Below are positions 1 to 8,775 of a stretch of 64,000 nt of DNA, piece after piece. The translations under genes were made by a program, and so were the position numbers. Source of the stretch: JACMLX01 sp040384325 (GTDB lineage: Bacteria; Gemmatimonadota; Gemmatimonadetes; Gemmatimonadales; Gemmatimonadaceae); assembly GCA_040384325.1 (NCBI GenBank), contig JAZKJL010000001.1, positions 248,001-312,000 of the forward strand, read 5' to 3'. Each line of letters opens with the position of its first letter. Within the stretch, counting starts at the first letter, position 1. The notes below the pieces were generated by a model. That model was not told where the DNA came from. It ran no database searches and was given only the letters and a program-made list of their open reading frames with translations.

Positions 1-1690
1 GTGGCGCGAAGCGCTCGCGCGCCGTGTCGGCCGCCGCCAACGAGGTGCGGGGTGCGACCACGCGCGAGAGCGCCAGTGCGGCGGCCACGGGTCCGAGCAG
101 GAACGAAAGACCGGCGCCACCGCTGAGCGTGCGTGACTGGCGATGCACCATGCGCGAGGCGGCACGCCAGCGATCGCGCAATCCGCTGCGGCGCAAGTGC
201 CAGTGCTGCGCTGCGGGCTGCGCCGATTCGTGGACCTCGTGCGCCGGCGTGATCACGACCGGGCAATGGGCGGCCGGCGTGTCGTCGTAAAGGCCCATGT
301 AGTCGATGGCGACACCAAAAAATCCGGCCACGCCGAAGGTTTCGAAGTCGGGACTGCGTTCTTCCAGCGCGCGACGGATCGACTCCTCGCGCTCATCGAT
401 GCAGAACACGAACTGCGCCGCTGGCCGGTCGATGGAGACCGGCACCATCTCCGGGCGCACCGTATGCAGCGCGTCGAGGATCTGGCGGCGGTAGCGTCGT
501 TCGAACGCCTCGTGGAAGATGCGGCGCCGCATGAGGCGCGGGCAGGCGAGCAGCGCAGCGTCGAACGCCGCCAGGCTCACATCGTCGAGGTCGCGCAGCG
601 CGTCGGGTGTCAGTCCGGCGCTGGCGGCGATGCCGGCCAGCAACCATGCGGCGCCGTTGAGCGATCGTGTGTGTGGTGCTGCGGCGCGCTCGCGCAATGC
701 CGACCAGTCGCTGGGGAGTGCTGCGGCGCGGCAGGCGGCTTCGGTGGCGCGCCGTTCGTGGAGCAGGCGCACCGCCAGCAGGTCCGCAAGTGTCACCACC
801 CCTGGTCCTTCCACTTCTTCGGGGTGCCGCTCGAGGCGCGAGAACATGCCGGTCCATCCCGGCAGTGCGAGCGCGGTGGCCAACAGGTACGCCTCGGTGT
901 CGGTCTCGCCGACACCGAGGGCTGTAAGGGAGGTGGCGATCACGTCGTGCGCCGTGCGCGGTGACGTGAGGAGCGCCAGCATGTCGTTCCGCACGCCGGG
1001 GCAGGCTCGTGGTTCTGCCGATCCGTCGGCGTACAGGTGGCTCACCGCCGCCAGGAAGCCGTGCTCGCGGTGCGGCAGCTCGCTCATCGCCTGGCCATGG
1101 TCGAGGAACACGGCGCACAGGCGCACCAGCTCTCCATGCACGGCGATGTCGGTGTCGTCGGCGCCCAGCGTCACCAGCGCGTCACGATGCCGCAGGGGCG
1201 GCGGCATCGGCTGCGGCAACCGCGTGGCCGAACGCGTCAGCCGGGCCAGCGCCGCCTCGAGGTGTTCGCCGCCATGGAGCGGCGTCGTGTGGTGCAGGTG
1301 CCGGTACGCGACGCCGGCGTCGTCATCCTCGTCGATCACGTCACGCAGCAATGCGCGCTGGAACGCGAGCGTGGTGAGACCAAGCGCGGCTGGCTGCTCG
1401 GCCTGCGGACCAAGGGTACGCCGCAGCGCCGCGTCTACGTCCTCGTCCTCGATGCGACCGCGGCGCCAGTGTTCGCGGAACTCGTGCAGGTCCAGGTACG
1501 GGCGCGCGGCCAGCAGTGCCGCACCCGCCTGCACCCCCTCGTGAAAGGGGAGGTGCTGGAAGGCGTGCAACGTGTTGTGGTGCACGAACACACCGATCGG
1601 GCCCTGATCGGGCAGGATGCCGTGCGCACGCGCGACGGCACGGGCGATCGGCGTGCCGGCAGTATCGATGCCGGCGTGGGGATCGTTAAT
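1..1690 (-). CDS. dabA: DabA-type inorganic carbon uptake protein (DUF2309), 3' end beyond window
   Basis: The minus frame is open from 1741 to the left edge, giving 563 codons from position 1690; the family is usually 800-1000 residues, so the C-terminal part lies outside. Near the N-terminus it carries GPIGVFVHHNTLHAFQHLPF, the hallmark of this family, and around residues 428-434 it has FCIDEREE. This matches the Cys-x-Asp half of the zinc site known in DabA, which resembles the beta-carbonic anhydrase site; the second half should lie off-window. In characterised systems DabA works with the membrane protein DabB in energy-coupled CO2/bicarbonate uptake. Here the upstream neighbour is instead a SulP transporter whose stop overlaps the apparent start by one base. 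No ATG, GTG or TTG lies in frame between the preceding stop (1742-1744) and the conserved motif, so ATT at 1690-1688 is the best start candidate. Family call is firm; start and transport function are inferred. Confidence 0.85.
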   Translation of the reverse strand, partial: MNDPHAGIDTAGTPIARAVARAHGILPDQGPIGVFVHHNTLHAFQHLPFHEGVQAGAALLAARPYLDLHEFREHWRRGRIEDEDVDAALRRTLGPQAEQPAALGLTTLAFQRALLRDVIDEDDDAGVAYRHLHHTTPLHGGEHLEAALARLTRSATRLPQPMPPPLRHRDALVTLGADDTDIAVHGELVRLCAVFLDHGQAMSELPHREHGFLAAVSHLYADGSAEPRACPGVRNDMLALLTSPRTAHDVIATSLTALGVGETDTEAYLLATALALPGWTGMFSRLERHPEEVEGPGVVTLADLLAVRLLHERRATEAACRAAALPSDWSALRERAAAPHTRSLNGAAWLLAGIAASAGLTPDALRDLDDVSLAAFDAALLACPRLMRRRIFHEAFERRYRRQILDALHTVRPEMVPVSIDRPAAQFVFCIDEREESIRRALEERSPDFETFGVAGFFGVAIDYMGLYDDTPAAHCPVVITPAHEVHESAQPAAQHWHLRRSGLRDRWRAASRMVHRQSRTLSGGAGLSFLLGPVAAALALSRVVAPRTSLAAADTARERFAP

Positions 1691-3176
1691 GCCCGCCGCC
1701 CGGCTTGGCGCCGGTGAGGTCGATGCCGCGCAACTGCACCTTCACGTCGCGATCGTCGGCGTTGGCCACGAACTCGGCCAGCACCTCCTTCACGTCGTGA
1801 TCCACGAACTCGCCGCTGGCATCGATCACCACCCGGTCGCCGTCCTTCACCGTGTCGAGCATCCCCACCAGCGCCGGCTTGGAGATGAACGTGCCGTCGC
1901 GGCGGAAGCGCAGCAGGCGCGTGCCATCCGGCTCGTGCGCATCGACGATCGCGCCGCTCGAGTTCTGCCGCAGCACGAAGAAGATGCCGATCACGATACC
2001 GGCGATCACGCCCTTCAGCAGGTCGGTGGCGAGGATCGCCACGATCGTGAGGATGTACGGCAGGAACTGGTTCATTCCGAGCCGGTACTGGGTGCGGAAC
2101 AGCGCCGGTGCACAGAGCTTCAGGCCGACGTGGATCAGCACCGCCGCCAGCGCCGCCAGCGGAATGCGGTTCAGGAGCGATCCCGCGAACAGCACCGCCA
2201 CCAGCAGCAACAAGCCGTGCACCAGCGCCGACATGCGTTCCCGTGCACCGGCGGCCACGTTGGCACCGCCGCGCACGATCACCGCCGTCACCGGCAGGCC
2301 ACCGAAGAATCCGGACACCATGTTGGCGGCGCCCTGCGCGATCAGCTCGCGATCCGGCGCACTGCGACGCTTCAGCGGATCGAGGCGGTCGATGGCCTGC
2401 AGCGAGAGCAGCGTCTCGATGCTCGCCACCACGGCGATCGTGGCTGCTGCGATCCAGGTCGCCGGCGTGGTGATCGCGGAGAACTCGGGCCGCGGCAGCG
2501 CCGCGAACAGTTCGGCCGGCGTGCCGAGCGGGATCTGCACGAAGTGGGAGGCATTCAGCGCCAGCGACGGCACGCCGGCGAAGGCGAAGCCGAGGCCCGT
2601 GGCGACCACCACCACCACCAGTGCAGCCGAGAGCCAGCTCACCTTCGCGAACGGCGTCTTCGGCCAGCCGAACAGGATCGCCAGCGAGAGCGCGGCGATC
2701 ACCATCGCACCGGGCGTGAACTGCGACGCGATGTCACCCAGGCCACCCGTGACGCCGAACGCCACCGGGATCTGCTTCAGGATGATCGTGATGCCGATCG
2801 CGGCCAGCATGCCCTTGATCACGGACGACGGCACCAGCGAGGCGAAGCGTCCGGTGCGCAGCGCCCCGAACACCACCTGCAGCACACCGGCCGCAATCAC
2901 GGCGGTGAGGAAGAATTCGAGCCCACCGAGTGACTGCACCTCGACCAGCACGATCGACGTCAGGCCGGCCGCCGGTCCGGTCACCGACAGCGCGGAGCGG
3001 CTCAGCCACGGCGTGATCAACCCACCGGCGATGCCGGCGATCAGCCCCGAGATCGGGGGCACGCCGCACGCGACGGCGATACCCAGGCAGAGCGGAACCG
3101 CGACCAGGAAGACGACGATCCCGGCGACGATGTCCTGCCGGGGATGCGAGAACATGCCGTGATTCGGAGCGGGCAA
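1686..3176 (-). CDS. SulP family anion transporter with C-terminal STAS-like region
   Basis: The 496-residue protein opens with the SulP signature (RQDIVAG, VAVPLCLGIA) and has a long run of hydrophobic segments to about residue 400. A short hydrophilic C-terminal region follows (about 405-490), resembling a STAS domain: a RRDGTFISKPALV strand, then VVIDASGEFVDHDV. SulP proteins move sulfate, bicarbonate or other anions, usually with Na+ or H+. Sulfate cannot be excluded from sequence, but the overlapping downstream dabA gene favours bicarbonate or a related inorganic carbon role. Some bacterial SulP genes are paired with carbonic anhydrases, and the DabA partner carries a carbonic-anhydrase-like site. 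An alternative start is the Met at residue 8. Confidence 0.9.
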   Translation of the reverse strand: MPAPNHGMFSHPRQDIVAGIVVFLVAVPLCLGIAVACGVPPISGLIAGIAGGLITPWLSRSALSVTGPAAGLTSIVLVEVQSLGGLEFFLTAVIAAGVLQVVFGALRTGRFASLVPSSVIKGMLAAIGITIILKQIPVAFGVTGGLGDIASQFTPGAMVIAALSLAILFGWPKTPFAKVSWLSAALVVVVVATGLGFAFAGVPSLALNASHFVQIPLGTPAELFAALPRPEFSAITTPATWIAAATIAVVASIETLLSLQAIDRLDPLKRRSAPDRELIAQGAANMVSGFFGGLPVTAVIVRGGANVAAGARERMSALVHGLLLLVAVLFAGSLLNRIPLAALAAVLIHVGLKLCAPALFRTQYRLGMNQFLPYILTIVAILATDLLKGVIAGIVIGIFFVLRQNSSGAIVDAHEPDGTRLLRFRRDGTFISKPALVGMLDTVKDGDRVVIDASGEFVDHDVKEVLAEFVANADDRDVKVQLRGIDLTGAKPGGGH

Positions 3177-3248
3177 GAGACGGTCGGGTGCGAAGGCGAA
3201 GCAGCGGCGGGCGCCGTAACCGGCTAAGGGCCCGATGGACGCCGTAAG

Positions 3249-3914
3249 CTATCGCGTCGGCAGCGGCGCGACGGCCACTTTCTCGATATGCAGGTTCAGT
3301 GAGTGGTTGACCCGCAGCCCCACCACGCCGTCGGTGGGCAGCTCCGAACGCGGCGCATCGAGCACCTGCGTGCCACCGATCCAGAATGACACGCGGTCGC
3401 CACGAGCCTCCACCACCAGCTGGTACTTGACGCTCGCACCAGGCACGCCGGGCTTCCAGACCGGGATCGCCGCGCTGGTTGCCCAGTCGCGGACGGTCCG
3501 GGTGGTGGCGCCCTCGCGCACCTTGAGCAGCGCCTTGCCGTCGCGGCGCACCAGCGCGTACGCATACTGCGGTGATGCGCCGTTCAGGTCACGCCCGCCG
3601 AAGAACACGCCGAACCCTTCGGCGCGCGCACCGGGATCGAAGAGATGGATGGTGCTCTCCAGTCGCCAGTCACCGCGTGCACGCATGGTGCTGTCGAAGA
3701 GGATGGCCGCGGGCCCGGTGGTGACGTGGAAGCCCGGCTTCATCTCGGCGGCTTTGACGCCGCCGTGATCGCCACCGGCGTCGGGCCGGATGGTCCAGCC
3801 GGCGGGAGAGACGGCCGTGGCCTGCGCCAGCACGGTGGCGGGGACGAACGCGAGGAACGCGGTGGCGCAGGCGCTGGAGAGTGCGCGGCGCACGGAGGGG
3901 GCGAGGATCGTCAT
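3249..3914 (-). CDS. Secreted concanavalin-like (DUF1080-type) protein
   Basis: The start at 3914 gives 221 residues beginning with MTILAPSVRRALSSACATA and a hydrophobic stretch ending in VLAQA, a convincing Sec signal peptide; the open frame extends 22 codons further upstream but that part looks non-coding. The mature part is beta-rich with features of lectin/glucanase folds (GFGVFFGGRDL, YAYALVRRDGKALL, VSFWIGG, DGVVGLRVNHSLN). Similar domains in DUF1080 proteins bind or cleave sugars, but no catalytic residues can be assigned here. It is a single gene between a methyltransferase and sulP. The function is unknown beyond being exported and probably carbohydrate-binding. Confidence 0.65.
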   Translation of the reverse strand: MTILAPSVRRALSSACATAFLAFVPATVLAQATAVSPAGWTIRPDAGGDHGGVKAAEMKPGFHVTTGPAAILFDSTMRARGDWRLESTIHLFDPGARAEGFGVFFGGRDLNGASPQYAYALVRRDGKALLKVREGATTRTVRDWATSAAIPVWKPGVPGASVKYQLVVEARGDRVSFWIGGTQVLDAPRSELPTDGVVGLRVNHSLNLHIEKVAVAPLPTR

Positions 3915-4021
3915 GCGCGATAACGTCGGGCGCTGACCGCCGAAGTGCAATGCACCGGCCGCCGACTCTACATGTATCACGGCGCCGCCGGCCGGGGGGC
4001 CGCACGGCGTCGAGCGAGGTC

Positions 4022-4816
4022 TCAGCCCTCCAGCGGACGCCGGTAGGCGGCGAACGTGGTGCCCTTCACGTGACAGATCGGGAGTGTTTTCGAGAGGGCG
4101 TTCAAGCCATGGAAGACACCCGGTGCGTGCTGCGGGCCGGCGTAGTCGTGCCAGAGCACCAGCCCGCCCGGCTTCACGATGCGCAGCGCCTTCGCCGAAT
4201 CCGACAGCACGTACGACTCGGCGTGTGCCCCGTCCACGAACACGAGGTCAGCCCAGCCCACGTACGGCGTTTCGTCGAAGGCCTTGCTGTCGCCGAAGAG
4301 CTGGTCGATGCGCCCGGCCTCCGGTGTGCCCGTGTAGACGAACTCCGTGAAGTTCGACTCGTCGAGCGCGAAGCGCATGTCGCGACGGTCATCCCCACGC
4401 TCGGCCACGTACGCATCGCGCTGCGTCGGCGCCAGCGTGAGCGTGACGACACGGGCATCGGGCGGTGCATTACGGACCCACAGGTACGATGTGCGGCCGG
4501 TGCAGGTGCCGAACTCGAACAGGCAGCGGGCCTGCCGCGCCAGCACGGCGAGGATCCAGGCTTCACTGTCGGACGTGCCGCCGGGCACCACGATCGGTCC
4601 GTGGCCGATGAAGGAGACCTCCGTGTCGAGTGTGGGGCCGAAGCGGTTCGGGGTAAAGACCGGGTCGATCTCGGGCAGCGTCACGCTGCGCAACGGCAGG
4701 AAGGTGCCGGTCATCTTGACGCTGGCGCGCAGTTTCTCTCGCTTGAGCCGCTCGATCACGAATCCTGCCAGCGCCAGCAGCGCGACAACCCATCCGGCAA
4801 TAGCCACGATCGACAC
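4022..4816 (-). CDS. Class I SAM-dependent methyltransferase with N-terminal membrane anchor
   Basis: The 264-residue protein has one N-terminal transmembrane helix (residues 3-22, VAIAGWVVALLALAGFVI) followed by a soluble Rossmann-type methyltransferase domain. The SAM-binding loop is FEFGTCTGRTSYL near residue 98, and a VFVDGAHAESYV acidic/His motif lies near residue 190; both are typical of the Methyltransf_24 family, whose members often act in sugar or surface polysaccharide modification. The substrate is unknown. It stands alone, with about 90 bases to the di-haem peroxidase gene and 107 to the next gene. Confidence 0.7.
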   Translation of the reverse strand: MSIVAIAGWVVALLALAGFVIERLKREKLRASVKMTGTFLPLRSVTLPEIDPVFTPNRFGPTLDTEVSFIGHGPIVVPGGTSDSEAWILAVLARQARCLFEFGTCTGRTSYLWVRNAPPDARVVTLTLAPTQRDAYVAERGDDRRDMRFALDESNFTEFVYTGTPEAGRIDQLFGDSKAFDETPYVGWADLVFVDGAHAESYVLSDSAKALRIVKPGGLVLWHDYAGPQHAPGVFHGLNALSKTLPICHVKGTTFAAYRRPLEG

Positions 4817-4906
4817 CTGGAGACGAGGAAATGGCGGGCTGACATGTCAACGCACCACAGGTCCGATCTATCGCCGACAGCCTCATCCGGCCAGTCCGAC
4901 CCCGTG

Positions 4907-6166
4907 TCAGGGCCGGAATGGCGACGCGAAGCGGGGATCGGTGGCCAGGGTCTCGTCGGTGAGCGTGCGCATGAACGCCACCAGCGCCGCCTTGTCGGCG
5001 GGTGAGAGCGCGAGGCGAAGCGGCGTGCCGTTCGGCAGCCGGAGCTTGTTGTCCAGCGCAGGCCCGAGTTGCACGCCGCTCACGTAGTGCTCCACCACCG
5101 CATCCAGCGTCGCGAATCGCCCGTCGTGCATGTAGGGCCCGGTGGCGGCCACGCTCTTCAGTGAGGGTGACTTGAAGACGCGTGCCTCGTTCGCATCGAG
5201 CCCGTTGCTGCGCGAGTTGCCGGCCAGTGCGAAGGTGGGCACGGTGTGGCAGGCGGCACAGCCGCCGCCGCCCTGCTGCGGTGACGTCAGGAAGAGCACC
5301 TTGCCGCGGTTCTCTTCCGGCGTGAACGACGGGAATGGCGCATTCACGCCGCGATCGGGCAGCGCGGGATTGAATGCGGCTGCGAATCCGCGATCGAAGC
5401 GGCTGTCGGTACTCACCGCGCTGCGCAGGTACTGCGCGATGGCGCGCTGGATGCGCACTTCGGTGATCACGGTGTCACCGTACACGAAGCGAAACAGCTC
5501 AGGATAGTAGCGCAGCCCATGCATGCGCGTGATCAGTGCGTCGAGCCCCCCGTGTGCCGCGTCGAAGCCCATCTCCACCGCGTTCTGGATGGGCTGCGTC
5601 GTCTGCGATTCGAGCGTGGAGGCGCGGCGATCCCAGAACATGGCCGGTGCCGAGAAGCGCAGGTTGGTGAGCCGCATCGAATGTGCGTCGGTGCGATCGA
5701 CGGTGTTGAAGCCGACGCTGAAGCGCGTGGGATCGGTGAAGCCGTTCCCCTGTTGATGACAGCTCGCGCAACTGATGGTGTTGGTGATGCTCAGTCGGCG
5801 ATCGTGAAACAAGACGCGACCGAGCGTGGCGCCGGCATTCGTGACCGGGTTGTCGGGCGGCGCATTGGTGAGGGCGATGACACCGGCATCGTAGTGCACG
5901 GGCCAGGCGGGGCTGGCGTACTCCGGCAACGCGCGCGCGAGGTCGATGGTGAGGGCCGCCGTGACACCCGGAAAGCGGTCAACGGCGGGCACCGGCGCGG
6001 TGGGCTCGCTCGGCGTGACGGGGACCGCTGGAGTCGGCGGCGTGGTCTCGTCGTCGGTCACGACATCCGGCGATGCGTCGGCGCAGGCGGCGCTGGTGAG
6101 GACGATGACCAGCAGCGCGCAACGGAATGCGGAGGGCAGGGGAGGCTCCAGTTCAGGGTCGAGCAT
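4907..6166 (-). CDS. Di-haem cytochrome c peroxidase (MauG/CcpA family), exported
   Basis: Two CxxCH haem c motifs are present (CASCH and CAACH), spaced about 180 residues apart as in bacterial di-haem peroxidases and MauG-like enzymes. The first sits in the usual SITNTISCASCHQQG context. From the start at 6166 the protein has 419 residues, with a hydrophobic export segment ending in SAAC that could be a lipobox, then a Pro/Thr-rich tether to about residue 55. Upstream codons in the same frame are Arg-rich and unlike the protein. The role is probably periplasmic peroxide reduction or oxidation of an unknown partner. No partner protein gene is adjacent. Confidence 0.85.
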   Translation of the reverse strand: MLDPELEPPLPSAFRCALLVIVLTSAACADASPDVVTDDETTPPTPAVPVTPSEPTAPVPAVDRFPGVTAALTIDLARALPEYASPAWPVHYDAGVIALTNAPPDNPVTNAGATLGRVLFHDRRLSITNTISCASCHQQGNGFTDPTRFSVGFNTVDRTDAHSMRLTNLRFSAPAMFWDRRASTLESQTTQPIQNAVEMGFDAAHGGLDALITRMHGLRYYPELFRFVYGDTVITEVRIQRAIAQYLRSAVSTDSRFDRGFAAAFNPALPDRGVNAPFPSFTPEENRGKVLFLTSPQQGGGGCAACHTVPTFALAGNSRSNGLDANEARVFKSPSLKSVAATGPYMHDGRFATLDAVVEHYVSGVQLGPALDNKLRLPNGTPLRLALSPADKAALVAFMRTLTDETLATDPRFASPFRP

Positions 6167-6634
6167 TGGACACCCCGGATCGGCCGGGCATTCCGTTCGG
6201 ATGCGATCACGCGACGACAGATATCGCCAACCGTACCTGCCCGGCACCGACGGCACGGGTTGCCGCCACCGCACCTGCCCCGTACCGAGGCGCCACGATA
6301 ACCCCAGGACTCGCCGCGGTCTGCGGCACGATCGCACCCGGCTTCGTCATTCGCGAGGGAGATCGATGAATCTGATGGCGACGACGCGAAGCATGACGAG
6401 AATGGTTACGGTAACGCGCGTCGTGGCCGGTGTGGCGGTGCAGCCCACGCCCTCTGCGCGTCGTCGGAAGGCTGGCCAACGCTCTGGGATGCTGGCGTGT
6501 ATGGATCAGCAGGGACTTGCCCCGTACGCCACCCCACGACGGCGCATCCTCTCCATGTAGTCGATCGCCGTCACGACGGACCACATCCGTCGTGCGGTCG
6601 CATCGCGCACCACGCCACTCGAGCAGACATCGCA
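6167..6634. other. Intergenic region between divergent peroxidase and efflux operons
   Basis: This 468-base stretch separates two divergent transcription units, so promoters for both are expected here. I could not point to a convincing promoter, operator, RNA gene or small ORF. Reading frames here have no good start or family-like sequence. Confidence 0.5.
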
Positions 6635-7990
6635 ATGAACAGGACTCGTGCAGGAATCGCCGCCGCCATCGTGTGCGCCACCGCGGCCGGAGCCTTCTGG
6701 TTCTACCGCAGCGCCGAAGCCAGCGTGCCGGAGTTCCGCACCGCCAGCGTGGACATCACCACGCTCGAGTCCACCGTATCGGCAACCGGCGCGCTGAGTG
6801 CGGTGCGCACGGTGCAAGTCGGCACACAGGTGTCCGGTCAGGTGTCGGCGCTCTACGTGGACTTCAACGACAAGGTGAAGAAGGGCCAGCTGCTGGCGCG
6901 CATCGACCCCACGCTGCAGCAGCAGGCGGTGGCCGAGTCGCAAGCGGCGCTCGAGCGTGCCGAGGCGCAGCTGGCGCAGGCGAAGTCGGAGTTCGACCGC
7001 AACAAGCAGCTCTTCGACGCCCAGGTGATCACGGCCTCCGAGTTCACCACCATCCAGGTCACCTACCGCCTCGCGCAGTCGAACGTGCGTTCGGCGCAGA
7101 TCAGCCTCGATCGCACGCGGCAGAACCTGGCCTACACCTCCATCTATTCGCCCATCGATGGCGTGATCGTGTCGCGCGCGGTGGAGCTGGGCCAGACCGT
7201 GGCTGCCAGCCTCTCCACGCCGGAACTCTTCCGCATCGCGGAGAGCCTGACCGAGATGCAGATCCTCGCCTCGGTGGATGAAAGCGACATCGGCCGCATC
7301 GCGGTCGACCAGCAGGCGACGTTCACCGTGTCCGCGTTTCCGTCGCAGAACTTCCGTGGCGTGGTGAAGCAGAAGCGCCTGCTGTCGGCGATCACCGAGA
7401 ACGTGGTGAACTACACGGTGGTGGTGGCCGTGGCCAACACCGATGGTCGCCTGCTGCCGGGCATGACGGCGACGGTGAAGTTCATCACCGGCAAGGCGGA
7501 AGACGTGCTGGCGGTGCCGAACTCCGCGCTGCGCTTCACGCCCACGGCCGAAATGCTCGGTGCCGACAGCGGCCAACTCACCGCGCGCCGGGACACCGGT
7601 GCCGCGCGTCGAGGCGGCGCACAGGGTGCAGGGGCTGGCGCGGCTGCACCGGCTGCACCCGCGGGCGGCGCACAGGGTGGCGGCCCGGGAGGCGGTTTCG
7701 GCGGCCCGGGTGGCGGTGGCGCGGCGCCGCGCCGGCGTCCGCCTTCCGATTCGACCGGCACGCTCTGGGTCCTCGACTCGGCGGGCAAGCTGAAGCGGAT
7801 GCGCGTGCGCACCGGCATCAACGACGGGCAGAAGACGCAGATCACCGGCCGCGAGGTGACCGCCGGCCTGCAGGTGGTGGTCGGCGTCACCGCGCCCGGT
7901 GCCGCCGCGACCAATGGCGCCGCCGCCAACCCGTTCCAGCAAACGCAGCAGCAGAATCGCGGTGGACCGCGCCCGCCGGGAGCGTTCTGA
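6635..7990 (+). CDS. macA: Efflux periplasmic adaptor (MacA/HlyD family)
   Basis: The 451-residue protein starts at 6635 with an N-terminal membrane anchor (AGIAAAIVCATAAGAFWFY). It has the usual order of adaptor domains: beta-strand/lipoyl half (QVSGQVSALYVDFNDKVKKG), coiled-coil hairpin (about residues 90-150, QQQAVAESQAALERAEAQLA), second lipoyl half (YSPIDGVIVSR) and beta-barrel. The membrane-proximal part is interrupted by about 50 residues of Gly/Ala/Pro (7600-7740). It overlaps the ATPase gene by one base and forms a tripartite pump with the next three genes, exporting an unknown substrate such as a macrolide, peptide or lipid. Using the MacA name rests on family and gene order. Confidence 0.9.
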   Translation: MNRTRAGIAAAIVCATAAGAFWFYRSAEASVPEFRTASVDITTLESTVSATGALSAVRTVQVGTQVSGQVSALYVDFNDKVKKGQLLARIDPTLQQQAVAESQAALERAEAQLAQAKSEFDRNKQLFDAQVITASEFTTIQVTYRLAQSNVRSAQISLDRTRQNLAYTSIYSPIDGVIVSRAVELGQTVAASLSTPELFRIAESLTEMQILASVDESDIGRIAVDQQATFTVSAFPSQNFRGVVKQKRLLSAITENVVNYTVVVAVANTDGRLLPGMTATVKFITGKAEDVLAVPNSALRFTPTAEMLGADSGQLTARRDTGAARRGGAQGAGAGAAAPAAPAGGAQGGGPGGGFGGPGGGGAAPRRRPPSDSTGTLWVLDSAGKLKRMRVRTGINDGQKTQITGREVTAGLQVVVGVTAPGAAATNGAAANPFQQTQQQNRGGPRPPGAF

Positions 7991-8775
7991 TGACCGGCAC
8001 GTCGTCGAACGGCAGCGGCGCACGCCCGGTCATCCAGCTGACGCAGGTCGTCAAGCGGTACGTGATGGGCAACAACGAGGTGTTGGCGATGCGGGGCGTG
8101 GACCTGACGGTCATGCCCGGCGAGATGATCGCGATCATCGGCGCGTCCGGCTCGGGCAAGTCCACCATGATGAACATCATCGGCTGCCTCGACACGCCGA
8201 GTGATGGATCGTACGTGCTGGATGGCGTGCCGGTGAACGGCATGGGCCGCGACCAGCTGGCCGACCTGCGCAACCAGAAGCTGGGGTTCGTGTTCCAGGG
8301 GTTCAACCTGCTGCCGCGCACGACGGCGATCGACAACGTGGAGCTGCCGCTGCTCTACGATCGCGGTGGCCGCTGGACCGACACCCGTGCCGATGCCGCC
8401 GCGGCGCTGACGCGCGTCGGACTCGGGCAGCGCATGGATCACGAGCCGAGCGAACTTTCGGGCGGTCAGCAGCAACGCGTGGCGATCGCCCGTGCGATCG
8501 TGACCAAGCCGACGCTCCTCCTCGCCGACGAACCGACGGGCAACCTGGACAGCCAGACCACGGTGGACGTGATGGCGCTGTTCCAGGCACTCAACGCGCA
8601 GGGCATCACGATCATCGTGGTGACGCACGAGATGGAAGTGGCGCAGTACGCCAAGCGGATCGTGGAGATGCGGGATGGACGGATCATCCGCGACGTGCCG
8701 GTGGTGGACCGGCATGACGCCGCCGCCGACCTCGCACGCCTGACGTCACCCGAGCCGGTGGAGGTTGTGGCATGA
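7990..8775 (+). CDS. ABC transporter ATPase (MacB/LolD type)
   Basis: A complete 261-residue nucleotide-binding subunit. It has Walker A GASGSGKST (about residue 53), Q-loop GFVFQGFNLL, signature LSGGQQQR, Walker B LLLADEPTGNLD and switch His in VTHE. The sequence is typical of the MacB/LolD family that powers mechanotransmission rather than transmembrane transport. In E. coli MacB this domain is fused to the permease; here it is separate, with start and stop overlapping macA by 1 base and the permease by 4, suggesting translational coupling. Confidence 0.93.
   Translation: MTGTSSNGSGARPVIQLTQVVKRYVMGNNEVLAMRGVDLTVMPGEMIAIIGASGSGKSTMMNIIGCLDTPSDGSYVLDGVPVNGMGRDQLADLRNQKLGFVFQGFNLLPRTTAIDNVELPLLYDRGGRWTDTRADAAAALTRVGLGQRMDHEPSELSGGQQQRVAIARAIVTKPTLLLADEPTGNLDSQTTVDVMALFQALNAQGITIIVVTHEMEVAQYAKRIVEMRDGRIIRDVPVVDRHDAAADLARLTSPEPVEVVA

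Noticed and set aside
143..964. A 273-codon plus-strand frame opposite dabA
   Set aside because: It is exactly codon-aligned with the dabA frame and shows no protein-like motifs; the minus strand carries the conserved zinc-site and HHN motifs.
6506..8023. A 505-codon minus-strand frame opposite macA
   Set aside because: Antisense shadow of the adaptor gene with Arg/His/Leu-rich sequence.
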